The notes beneath the pieces were generated by a model, which worked only from the letters and a program-made list of their open reading frames with translations, was not told the DNA's origin and did no database searches. A stretch of 64,000 bases of DNA from contig NZ_VOLC01000004.1 of the NCBI RefSeq assembly GCF_009797935.1, positions 256,820 to 320,819 of the forward strand, given 5' to 3'. Positions 17,689-25,759 of the stretch are shown here, piece by piece. Source of the stretch: Lunatibacter salilacus. Lineage in GTDB: Bacteria > Bacteroidota > Bacteroidia > Cytophagales > Cyclobacteriaceae. The number at the start of each line of letters is the position of its first letter. Within the stretch, counting starts at the first letter, position 1. The translations under genes were made by a program, and so were the position numbers.

Positions 17689-19140
17689 ATGATTCATTAC
17701 AAAGCAATTTTTAAGGTAATGGGCGGCCTCCTGATGCTGTTGGGGGTTTTAATGATTCCAAGTATTGCATTTTCATATTATTATCAAGGCGGTGATCAAT
17801 TATCCCTGTTGGCAGCTTCTGGGATCTCATTGGCGACTGGGGCCGGGATGTTTTTTTCTTTCGCCTCCCAAGATCAGAATATCCGCAAGCGGGAGGGGTA
17901 TATGATTGTGGCGCTGAGTTGGCTTTTCATGACAGTCTTTGGCGCGATTCCATATTTGATCAGTGAGACTATCTCTTTCCTGCCAGATGCTATTTTTGAG
18001 ACTGTATCCGGATTTACTACCACTGGCGCGACTATTTTAACAGATATAGAAGCAATGCCTGCGGGGATACTTCTTTGGCGGAGCATGACTCAATGGATAG
18101 GAGGGTTGGGCATTATCGTTTTGACAGTGGCCATTTTTCCACTACTGGGAATAGGCGGAATCGAACTTTTTGTAGCGGAGTCCCCGGGACCCACTTCAGA
18201 CAAATTGCATCCTAGAATCCGGGAAACTGCCAAACGGCTGTGGTTTGTGTATGTTGGCCTGACAATTTTATTGATATTCCTTTACAGATTCGAAGGAATG
18301 TCCTTTTTTGATGCGGTCAACCATGCGTTAACCACCATGGCTACCGGGGGATTTTCTACCAAGAATGCCTCCTTGGCCTATTTCACTAATCCGGCCATAC
18401 ACTATACTGCAATTATCTTTATGTTTTTGGCTGGAACTAACTTCACGCTGATTTATTATGGAGTAAAAGGCAGGTTTGGCCGCATATGGGCAAGTGATGA
18501 ATTTCGAGCGTATGTAATTAGTTTGGTAATACTTACGGTGGGATTAGTCGTACCAATTTATTTTCTGACAGGGGATCACTTTGAAAAAGCTTTCCGAGAT
18601 ACCCTCTTTCAAATTATTTCTCTGGTAACGACAACAGGTTATGTTACCGCAGATTATACTTCTTATAGCAACGGGCTAACCATTATTTTTTTCATGCTAC
18701 TGTTTTTGGGCGCTTGTGCGGGGTCCACAAGTGGGGGAATAAAATTTATCCGGCACCTTACTTTTGTAAAAAACACAACCTTGGAGTTTAAACGGATTGT
18801 TCACCCCCGTGCTGTCGTTCCCTTGAAAATCAACGGAGAACGGGTCCCGGGTAGGATTATCACCCATATTATGAACTTTCTCCTGATTTACCTGATGATT
18901 TTTGTCTTGGGAAGTATTGTCATGTCCATAGCAGGGTATGATCTGCTTACTTCTTTTGGAGCAGTGGCTACCTCTCTGGGCAATGTGGGGCCGGCTATCG
19001 GTCTAGTGGGTCCAATGGATAACTTCGCATTCTTTTCCCCATTTGGCAAACTCTTTTTGAGTTTTCTGATGTTGTTGGGTAGGTTGGAGCTTTTCACCAT
19101 TTTGGTGTTGTTTACCCCCTATTTCTGGCGGGCCAATTAA
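17689..19140 (+). CDS. trkH: Trk potassium uptake channel subunit TrkH
   Basis: A 483-residue K+ translocating subunit in the inner membrane. It has the four-fold pore-loop architecture of the SKT superfamily: FTTTGATIL (about 109-117), TMATGGFSTKNASL, TTTGYVTADY and ATSLGNVGPAIG each supply a filter-like loop with its glycine. SMTQWIGGLGIIVL follows the first loop. It forms an operon with trkA upstream. The cognate gene pair and standard length make the assignment firm. Confidence 0.96.
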   Translation: MIHYKAIFKVMGGLLMLLGVLMIPSIAFSYYYQGGDQLSLLAASGISLATGAGMFFSFASQDQNIRKREGYMIVALSWLFMTVFGAIPYLISETISFLPDAIFETVSGFTTTGATILTDIEAMPAGILLWRSMTQWIGGLGIIVLTVAIFPLLGIGGIELFVAESPGPTSDKLHPRIRETAKRLWFVYVGLTILLIFLYRFEGMSFFDAVNHALTTMATGGFSTKNASLAYFTNPAIHYTAIIFMFLAGTNFTLIYYGVKGRFGRIWASDEFRAYVISLVILTVGLVVPIYFLTGDHFEKAFRDTLFQIISLVTTTGYVTADYTSYSNGLTIIFFMLLFLGACAGSTSGGIKFIRHLTFVKNTTLEFKRIVHPRAVVPLKINGERVPGRIITHIMNFLLIYLMIFVLGSIVMSIAGYDLLTSFGAVATSLGNVGPAIGLVGPMDNFAFFSPFGKLFLSFLMLLGRLELFTILVLFTPYFWRAN

Positions 19141-19150
19141 TAGTTATCCT

Positions 19151-19939
19151 ATGAAAAAATCACGTTATGATTATCGAATAGCTGCGGTATTTACCAATAG
19201 CACGTTGGGTTTTAAAGGCAATCCAGCCGCCGTTATAGAGACATCAGAGGAGTTGTCAACGCTTGAAATGCAACAGCTTGCTGCTGAAATAGGCCAACCG
19301 GCTACTTCCTTTTTGTCTCCCACTTCCATACCCGATACCTTTTTGATAAGGTGGTTTGCCCCAGATGAGGAAATTGGACTCTGTGGGCATGGCGCCGCTG
19401 CGGCCGCTGCATTTCTTGGCCAAAAACACCCCCAAATAGTCACCTTTACGCTCCAATATGCCGCAGGAAAGATGCAGGTCAAATACGAGGCACCTAATTC
19501 GGTCTCATTGATTATGGATCCTATACCCGTTATTAAAGAGGTGCCGATCCCCAAAGCAATTTCGGCTGGTTTGGGAATATCTCTCCTTGCCATGTATGAG
19601 ACGGGCAACAAACACATCATCTTGGCAGAATCAGAATCAGCAATCAGGCAGATGGTCCCCAACTTTGAGATGCTTAGGCAATCGGAAATATTCGGCTATG
19701 CCGTAACTGCTCCCGGAGATCAAATAGACTTTGTCAGCCGCACGCTCGTACCCCACGTGCAGCAACTGGAGGACCATGCCACAGGTTCATCTCATGCCAT
19801 GCTGGCACACTTTTGGTCGGGCAGGTTGAATAAGCAAAAGATGAACGCCCACCAGCTTAGCCCAAGAGGTGGTGCTTTTAAAATTATATTAGAGGGGGAA
19901 AAACTGGCTCTTAGCGGAGAATTTGAATGGTTGAATTAG
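19151..19939 (+). CDS. PhzF-family isomerase-like protein
   Basis: A 262-residue protein of the PhzF/diaminopimelate-epimerase fold. N-terminal GFKGNPAAVIE and LSTLEMQQLAAEIGQPATSFL carry the usual glutamate (E47 in AAEIG), and the later block IGLCGHGAAAAAAFL and C-terminal DHATGSSHAMLAHFW/LSPRGGAFKI complete the fold. No phenazine genes are present, so the name reflects fold only; most such homologues have unknown substrates. It lies 10 bp downstream of trkH and may be read through from that operon. Confidence 0.88.
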   Translation: MKKSRYDYRIAAVFTNSTLGFKGNPAAVIETSEELSTLEMQQLAAEIGQPATSFLSPTSIPDTFLIRWFAPDEEIGLCGHGAAAAAAFLGQKHPQIVTFTLQYAAGKMQVKYEAPNSVSLIMDPIPVIKEVPIPKAISAGLGISLLAMYETGNKHIILAESESAIRQMVPNFEMLRQSEIFGYAVTAPGDQIDFVSRTLVPHVQQLEDHATGSSHAMLAHFWSGRLNKQKMNAHQLSPRGGAFKIILEGEKLALSGEFEWLN

Positions 19940-19990
19940 ATTATAGCGATACCACCTGGACAAAAGTTAGGCTGAGTCAGTCAAACGTCT

Positions 19991-20809
19991 TTATCGGAAT
20001 TCATAAGCTAATCGAACAAAGGCATTCCACTTATCCTCCTCTAGCCCGACAGGAATACCAATCACCATTCCAACCACAATATCTTCCCATACATTCAGCG
20101 TAAGTTGCGGCCTGAAAATCATACCAATTGCACCTTCTGCTATTTGTTTATTGATCTCCAGTCCCACCATGTGGTCCTTCTCCGAGAAAGCATAATGAAA
20201 ATTGGAGTTCAGATTAATAGCCCATTCCGTCTCCAATGGCCGAAGTTGCCTAGTGATTTCCGGCCCTCCCGAAAACAGGAAAAAATAGGTGTCCTGCCAG
20301 TTTTTACCTATCATATAAAAAGGTAACAGGGACATTTCCTCCAATTTAAAACCTGAATGTTGCCCTTCCGGACTTCGCATTTCCAGCACGTTCTTAAAAC
20401 CAAGCCCCATACTAATCCCTTTTTTTTCATTAACATAAAAAGTGTATTGGGAGGCCCATTGTAAAAACTCCAACTGATTGTCAGGCCGCGGTACAGGTGA
20501 CATTTCATTACTGAAATAGAGGGAATAAGGCAGTACGATTTCGAACCCTAGGTAGTCCACGGGAGCTATTTCATATTCTATCTGGCCGAGTAAGCTATGA
20601 TGGTTGTTTCTTACCCGATTGTACCCAAAGTTGAGGTTAAGTTCATTTTCTCCTTTTCTGGCACCCAAAACTGTGGTCATATCCTCAAAGACAGGATCTG
20701 CATGCATCACTTGGGGTCTGAGGCCGGTTTCTGGTTTTTTGGGGAAAAACTGTGCTAATACGGCTGTCGGAGCTGCCAATAGAAATATCAATAGACTGAT
20801 ACCTTTCAT
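19991..20809 (-). CDS. Outer-membrane-like protein of the HAEPLYID type
   Basis: A 272-residue exported protein (signal peptide ending VLAQ at residue 20). The motif HADPVFED at residues 36-43 corresponds to the HAEPLYID signature of a Bacteroidota/Proteobacteria envelope protein family. The rest alternates polar and aromatic residues in strands (NLNFGYNRV, YLGFEIVLPYSLYF, NAFVRLAYEFR) and ends in an aromatic-containing strand, consistent with a beta-barrel of about 10-12 strands. Function is unknown. It converges with the PhzF-like gene. Confidence 0.68.
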   Translation of the reverse strand: MKGISLLIFLLAAPTAVLAQFFPKKPETGLRPQVMHADPVFEDMTTVLGARKGENELNLNFGYNRVRNNHHSLLGQIEYEIAPVDYLGFEIVLPYSLYFSNEMSPVPRPDNQLEFLQWASQYTFYVNEKKGISMGLGFKNVLEMRSPEGQHSGFKLEEMSLLPFYMIGKNWQDTYFFLFSGGPEITRQLRPLETEWAINLNSNFHYAFSEKDHMVGLEINKQIAEGAIGMIFRPQLTLNVWEDIVVGMVIGIPVGLEEDKWNAFVRLAYEFR

Positions 20810-20947
20810 ACAATAGCTAATTTAATCGGTTTCCGTGGGGGGGTAAAATTACCTATTTGTAAAATAAAAAATTATATTTTAATAATGCAATTTAAATTTT
20901 TTGTGGTTCAAAATTTTACATTTGCTTCTCTATGGCAGGATTGAAAA

Positions 20948-21034
20948 TTACCTAAATCCGTAACCTTCTAGGTTTTGTTGATAATCAGCTAGTTGTTGAA
21001 GTTTATTGGATTAAACTAGGGAGGTTTTTCTTTA
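20948..21034. repeat. Intergenic hairpin repeat, copy 1
   Basis: Arms at 20962-20975 and 21013-21027 (AACCTTCTAGGTTT / AAACTAGGGAGGTTT) form an imperfect stem around TTGATAATCAGCTA. The same arrangement, with closely matching arms, loop and flanks, occurs at 62969-63053, downstream of the CheB/CheR fusion. The shared stretch is about 86 bp. Confidence 0.75.
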
Positions 21035-21200
21035 TTAAAATTACCTATTTAAAGAAAAGTATTACGGATTATAGGTAATTTATCGATCTATTCAGCACCC
21101 TATTTTTCATAATTATTGTTTGGACAGAATTATAATTCTCACCCGTAAGATTGTTAAAGGCATTGACTAACCATTGTTGAATTAAATGACTACAGAAGTG

Positions 21201-21229
21201 ATCAAAAGTAATTTTATTACTTTTTTGAT
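21201..21229. repeat. Imperfect inverted repeat upstream of argB
   Basis: ATCAAAAGTAA and TTACTTTTTTGAT can pair around a TTTTA loop with two unpaired bases. It lies 200 bp upstream of argB. It could be a transcription terminator for a leader or simply AT-rich chance structure. Confidence 0.3.
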
Positions 21230-21428
21230 ATAGAATTAAATTTAAATATTAATAAATATTTTTTGCAAATTTCCCATATTTTTAATACTCATTGGTACAA
21301 TTTTTGTTAAAATATTTCGTGGCAGTACGTTTTGAAATGTATTTTCAGAATTTTTATTTTTAAAATTAATCAAATTGGGGATAATTGATAACCGAAAAAT
21401 TTCTATCCATAATAAAAAATATACTATA

Positions 21429-22253
21429 ATGAATAGTCAAAAAGTTCTCATCAAATACGGTGGAAATGCCATGGTGAATGAAGAACTCAAGAAGCAAATA
21501 GCGGAAAAGATAGCCTTATTGCAATCCCATGGCTACCAAGTAATTCTAGTACATGGAGGTGGACCATTTATAAACAAAGCGCTTGATGAAGCTTCCATCG
21601 TATCTACATTTTTTGATGGCCACCGATATACCAGTCCCGAGGCATTGACTTGTATTGAGAAAACACTTAAAGGTGAGGTCAACAGTTCATTAGTATCCTT
21701 ATTAAATCGTACAGGTTTGAAAGCCGTGGGACTTTCAGGAAAAGATGGACAGTTTGTCACAGCTGAAAAGCGTTGGCATGTTCAATTTGATGAGACTGGC
21801 AAATCCCAGCAAGTCGATCTCGGCCAAGTAGGTGAAGTTTCCCATGTAGATACCACGCTCGTGGAGATTTTATTGAGGGAGGGGTTCACCCCTGTGATTA
21901 CTTGCATAGCCGGCGACAGCGACGGAAACGAGTATAATATTAACGGAGATGTTTTTGCCGGAAAAATAGCGAGTGCGTTGGCCGTTGATGCCTATATAGT
22001 CCTTACGGATGTGGACGGTTTATTTTTAGACTTCCCGGACCCGAAATCCATTATTCCAAACCTTAAACTAAAAGATCTGAAAACCTATTACGGTTCGGTT
22101 ATTCAAGGAGGAATGATACCTAAAATAAGCTCGTGTGAAGCTGCTGTTGTGGCAGGAGTAAAGCATGCTGTAATACTTAACGGAACAAAACCGAACCAAA
22201 TCACGGATTATCTGCTAGAAAATAAATTATTAGGAACTACAATTACTGCATGA
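21429..22253 (+). CDS. argB: Acetylglutamate kinase ArgB
   Basis: A 274-residue cytosolic kinase that phosphorylates N-acetylglutamate, the second step of arginine synthesis. The frame is open from 21375, but MNSQKVLIKYGGNAM at 21429 aligns with family N-termini. Amino acid kinase marks are LIKYGGNAM, ILVHGGGPFINKAL, the acetylglutamate/ADP site NINGDVFAGKIASAL and the lysine in GGMIPKISSC. A signal for arginine feedback (the extra N-terminal helix of some ArgB proteins) is absent. It starts the operon argB-argD-argC-argJ, one base before the next start. Confidence 0.95.
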   Translation: MNSQKVLIKYGGNAMVNEELKKQIAEKIALLQSHGYQVILVHGGGPFINKALDEASIVSTFFDGHRYTSPEALTCIEKTLKGEVNSSLVSLLNRTGLKAVGLSGKDGQFVTAEKRWHVQFDETGKSQQVDLGQVGEVSHVDTTLVEILLREGFTPVITCIAGDSDGNEYNINGDVFAGKIASALAVDAYIVLTDVDGLFLDFPDPKSIIPNLKLKDLKTYYGSVIQGGMIPKISSCEAAVVAGVKHAVILNGTKPNQITDYLLENKLLGTTITA

Positions 22254-22254
22254 T

Positions 22255-23457
22255 ATGGATATTTCAAATCACTCATTACTTCAAGAAGACAAAAAGAATT
22301 ATTTACCCACCTTCAACAGGCTACCTTTGGCTTTTATCAAGGGGAAGGGGAGTCGCCTTTGGGATGCGGACGGCAAGCAATATATTGATATGCTAGCCGG
22401 TATAGCTGTCAACAATGTAGGTCATTGCCATCCAAAAGTCGTCAAGGCGATCAGCGATCAAGCCAGTCAGCTTATGCACATTTCCAATTTTTTCGTCAGT
22501 CCGCCTCAGGTAGCGTTGTCAAAATTGCTAGTGGACATTGCCCATTTGGATCATGTCTTTCTCACAAATAGTGGTGCGGAATCGGTGGAAGGGGCGATTA
22601 AAATTGCCAGAAAATATGCCCATTCGAAAGGTAAAGGGGGTACGGTGCTGTCGATGGAGAATTCATTTCACGGCAGAACACTTGCAACCATAGCGACGGG
22701 TCAAGCTAAATATCAAAAAGGATTTGCCCCCATTCCCCATGGGTTTGCCCAAGTTCCCTTTAATGATTTTGACGCCGTTACGGCATATCCACACCACGAT
22801 GTCGCCGCAATTTTAGTTGAACCCATTCAAGGTGAAGGTGGGATAAGGATGGCGGATCGCATGTATCTACAAAAATTGCGTAACTATTGCGATGAATTCG
22901 ATATTCTTTTGATTTTTGATGAGATTCAATGTGGGGTAGGCCGTACAGGATATTTCTTTGCCAAGGACTATTATGGTATACAGCCGGACATTATGACTCT
23001 CGCCAAAGCTCTTGGAGGAGGTATGCCAATAGGGGCCTTTCTATGCAATGTAAAAGTTGGAAAAGCCATCGAATTTGGGGATCACGGGACCACCTTTGGC
23101 GGAAATCCACTAGCCTGTGCCGCGGCCTTGGCAACTTTGCGTGTGATTCAGGAGGAAGATTTATTGACCGTTGCTCAAGAAAAGGGAAAATGGTTGATGG
23201 ATGAGCTCAACAAACTGAAAACTGAATTTCCGATAATCAAAGAAGTTAGGGGCTTAGGCTTGATGATAGGCGTAGAACTGGACCAGGCAGCCGCGCCGGT
23301 GATGCGGCAGCTGATGGATAAGGGAATCATCGCCAACGCGACTGCGGAACGGGTGCTTCGGCTTGTTCCTCCATTGAATATTCCAAAACAAGACTTGGAA
23401 ACCTTCCTTGAAATCCTGAAATCAGTATTCACAGAAATTACAGAACATGCCAAATAA
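22255..23457 (+). CDS. argD: Acetylornithine aminotransferase ArgD
   Basis: A 400-residue PLP enzyme of class III aminotransferases that converts N-acetylglutamate semialdehyde to N-acetylornithine. It shows TNSGAESVEGAIKIARK, FHGRTLATIATG, FDEIQCGVGRTG and the PLP lysine K251 in LAKALGGGMPIGA. The start is ATG, one base after the argB stop (both in the ATGATATGG overlap area). The C-terminal end overlaps argC by 11 bp. Related ornithine, succinylornithine and 4-aminobutyrate aminotransferases share the fold, but the operon settles the role. Confidence 0.93.
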   Translation: MDISNHSLLQEDKKNYLPTFNRLPLAFIKGKGSRLWDADGKQYIDMLAGIAVNNVGHCHPKVVKAISDQASQLMHISNFFVSPPQVALSKLLVDIAHLDHVFLTNSGAESVEGAIKIARKYAHSKGKGGTVLSMENSFHGRTLATIATGQAKYQKGFAPIPHGFAQVPFNDFDAVTAYPHHDVAAILVEPIQGEGGIRMADRMYLQKLRNYCDEFDILLIFDEIQCGVGRTGYFFAKDYYGIQPDIMTLAKALGGGMPIGAFLCNVKVGKAIEFGDHGTTFGGNPLACAAALATLRVIQEEDLLTVAQEKGKWLMDELNKLKTEFPIIKEVRGLGLMIGVELDQAAAPVMRQLMDKGIIANATAERVLRLVPPLNIPKQDLETFLEILKSVFTEITEHAK

Positions 23458-24493
23458 AGCGTATCGAGTATCCATCATAGGTGCATCCGGTTATACGGGT
23501 TCAGAACTTGCCCGTATTCTTATAAATCATCCGGAAGTGGAGATAGTGCATATCACTTCCGAAACTCATCTGGGTAAGAACTTTTCTGATCTGCATCCCC
23601 AGTTTATCGGGAGATTGGATATGCCTTTGGTTTCTGCGCAAAATATCTTAGCCGAAGACCAGGATGTCCTGTTTTTGGCGCTACCTCATGGGGTTTCTAT
23701 GAGTTTTGTCAAACAATGGGCCGGTGAAAAAGTCAAGATAATAGATCTTTCTGGAGATTTCAGACTTAGAAATCCAAAGGTATATTCCGAATGGTATCAA
23801 AAGGAGCATATTTATCCAGAGGGGTTCAAAAATGCCGTCTATGGACTTCCGGAATTGCATGGGGAAAGAATCGCCAAGGCAAGCTTAGTTGCCAATCCCG
23901 GCTGTTACCCCACCGCTTCCATACTTAGCTTAGCTCCTTTGGTGGCAGGGGGATACACAGATCCGAAGCAAGTAATCATTGATGCCAAGTCAGGAACGAC
24001 CGGCGCAGGGGTCAAGCCGTCAGAAACTACCCATTTTTCAAATGTTAACGAGAATTTCAGGGCCTACGGAATAGGGACCCATAGGCATACTATTGAAATC
24101 GAGGAACAGTTGGGAGGAATAAGTGCGGAAGAAGAAGCCCGGGTACAATTTACCCCACATCTGCTACCTGTAGACCGGGGGATATTGGCGACTGCCTATG
24201 CGAATATTCTACGGGAAATTGATCAGAATCAACTGACTACGCTATTTACTTCATTTTATAAAGGACAGCCTTTTATCCGGATCAGGAATCAGGCTCCCTC
24301 AATAAAAGATGTAAGGGGAAGCAATTTTTGCGATATATTTCCTTACTTAGACTTCCGAACCGGAAGGGTGATCGTTATTGCTGTAATAGACAATCTGGTA
24401 AAAGGAGCAGCAGGCCAAGCAGTTCATAATATGAATTTGATGCTTGGTCTTGATCAAACGGCTGGTTTAATGGATATTCCCATAAAACCATAA
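23447..24493 (+). CDS. argC: N-acetyl-gamma-glutamyl-phosphate reductase ArgC
   Basis: A 348-residue NADPH-dependent reductase. The Rossmann motif GASGYTGSEL is at residues 12-21 and the catalytic cysteine is C153 in NPGCYPTA. KSGTTGAGVKP and the histidine in GTHRHTIEIE follow as expected for type 1 ArgC. It reduces the acyl phosphate made by ArgB to the semialdehyde used by ArgD. Gene order (kinase, aminotransferase, reductase) is not pathway order but all are co-transcribed; the start overlaps the argD end, indicating translational coupling. Confidence 0.95.
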   Translation: MPNKAYRVSIIGASGYTGSELARILINHPEVEIVHITSETHLGKNFSDLHPQFIGRLDMPLVSAQNILAEDQDVLFLALPHGVSMSFVKQWAGEKVKIIDLSGDFRLRNPKVYSEWYQKEHIYPEGFKNAVYGLPELHGERIAKASLVANPGCYPTASILSLAPLVAGGYTDPKQVIIDAKSGTTGAGVKPSETTHFSNVNENFRAYGIGTHRHTIEIEEQLGGISAEEEARVQFTPHLLPVDRGILATAYANILREIDQNQLTTLFTSFYKGQPFIRIRNQAPSIKDVRGSNFCDIFPYLDFRTGRVIVIAVIDNLVKGAAGQAVHNMNLMLGLDQTAGLMDIPIKP

Positions 24494-24509
24494 ATTTAAC
24501 TTCAAAAAA

Positions 24510-25721
24510 ATGATTAAAAATATTACTAGTGTAAAAGGAATCAAGTGTTGGGGAGCCCATTCGGGAGTGAAATCCATGAGGAGGGACCTGGCCATTATCT
24601 ATTCCTCGGTACAGGCAGCGGCAGCTGCTACCTTAACCCAAAATAAGGTTCAGGCAGAACCAATTAAAGTGACTAGAAAACACCTAAAAGATAATCGTGC
24701 GCAAGTTATCGTCTGCAATGCAGGCAATGCCAATGCATGTACAGGTGAACAGGGCAGACTTGGAGCGGAGGCTATGGCCGAGACGGTGGCCGAAATGCTT
24801 TCTATTCCCAAGGAAGATGTGATTGTAGCTTCCACGGGCCTTATCGGTGAGAAATTCCCAACCGAGGAAGTTCTGGAGGGCATTCGGACCAATATTCCCA
24901 AACTCAGTGATAATCCAAAGGCCGGGTCATTTTTGGCTAATGCCATATTGACCACGGATACTTTTGCAAAAGAGGGTTTCGTAGAATTTGAGTGGGAAGG
25001 CAACACCATCTCCCTCGGTGGGGTGGCCAAGGGATCCGGAATGATCCATCCAAATATGGCGACCATGCTTGCCTTCGTGGCAACAGACATCGACATCGAT
25101 GAGAAATTGCTTCAAAAAACCCTCCAATATTGTGTAGACCGGTCCTTTAACATGATCACAGTAGACGGGGATACCTCGACCAATGACATGGTCGCTATTC
25201 TGGCAAACGGTTTGGCAGGAAACACAAAAATCACCAGTGAAGAGGATCCTTTATACTTGGTTTTTAGAGAAAAGCTTCTAGAATTATTGGTGCATTTGGC
25301 GAAATTAATTGTTTCTGATGGTGAAGGGGCCTCTAAATTCATCGAATATAGGGTTACCAAAGCAAGATCAGAAGCCAATGCACGTCTATTTGTTCGTGCC
25401 ATCTCTGATTCTCTTTTAGTAAAAACCGCCATGTTCGGAAGGGATCCCAATTGGGGTCGTATCATTGCGGCATGTGGAAATGCGGGTATTACCTTTAATT
25501 ATAAAAAAGCCAACTTATATCTGGGAGACAATGAAAATTTGGTCTTGGTACTCAAAAAAGGAACGCCAACCGATTTTGATAAAAATTTCATGAAAAAGCT
25601 ACTCCGGGAATCCAATATACGTGTCCATCTGGAAGTTAACACTGGCAAGGCCGAAGCAGTTGGCTGGGGCAGTGATTTGACAACCGATTATGTTATGTTT
25701 AATTCTGTGTACACTACCTAA
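24510..25721 (+). CDS. argJ: Glutamate N-acetyltransferase ArgJ
   Basis: A 403-residue self-cleaving N-terminal nucleophile acetyltransferase. The processing site is intact: KGSGMIHPNMATMLAF with cleavage expected between A184 and T185, giving a beta chain that starts with the nucleophilic threonine. The neighbouring TSTGLIGE-like oxyanion block appears as ASTGLIGEKFP. It moves the acetyl group from N-acetylornithine to glutamate, closing the acetyl cycle; whether it is bifunctional with acetyl-CoA cannot be told from motifs. It is the last operon gene, 16 bp after argC. No argF, argG or argH is in the window. Confidence 0.94.
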   Translation: MIKNITSVKGIKCWGAHSGVKSMRRDLAIIYSSVQAAAAATLTQNKVQAEPIKVTRKHLKDNRAQVIVCNAGNANACTGEQGRLGAEAMAETVAEMLSIPKEDVIVASTGLIGEKFPTEEVLEGIRTNIPKLSDNPKAGSFLANAILTTDTFAKEGFVEFEWEGNTISLGGVAKGSGMIHPNMATMLAFVATDIDIDEKLLQKTLQYCVDRSFNMITVDGDTSTNDMVAILANGLAGNTKITSEEDPLYLVFREKLLELLVHLAKLIVSDGEGASKFIEYRVTKARSEANARLFVRAISDSLLVKTAMFGRDPNWGRIIAACGNAGITFNYKKANLYLGDNENLVLVLKKGTPTDFDKNFMKKLLRESNIRVHLEVNTGKAEAVGWGSDLTTDYVMFNSVYTT

Positions 25722-25759
25722 TCCATTGTAATAGCCGGACTTTTTTCCCAAATTCGGCA

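Larger units (their letters stand above)
20810..21428. other. Long AT-rich spacer upstream of the arginine operon
   Basis: A 619-bp spacer with no credible gene. It holds the hairpin repeat at 20948-21034, an imperfect inverted repeat at 21201-21229 (ATCAAAAGTAA...TTACTTTTTTGAT) and a lone TACATTTG (20917-20924) resembling a -7 box but some 500 bp from argB. The immediate upstream region of argB is extremely AT-rich. I see no clear ArgR-type operator. Confidence 0.5.

Noticed and set aside
19151-19939. Phenazine biosynthesis from the PhzF-like gene
   Set aside because: No other phz gene occurs; the PhzF fold is widespread with varied or unknown roles.
20917-20924. TACATTTG as the argB promoter
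   Set aside because: It is about 500 bp upstream of argB with no good -33 box and a repeat between, so the link is weak.
24375-24560. Minus-strand ORF at the argC/argJ junction
   Set aside because: Unlikely composition and overlaps two verified genes in the operon.
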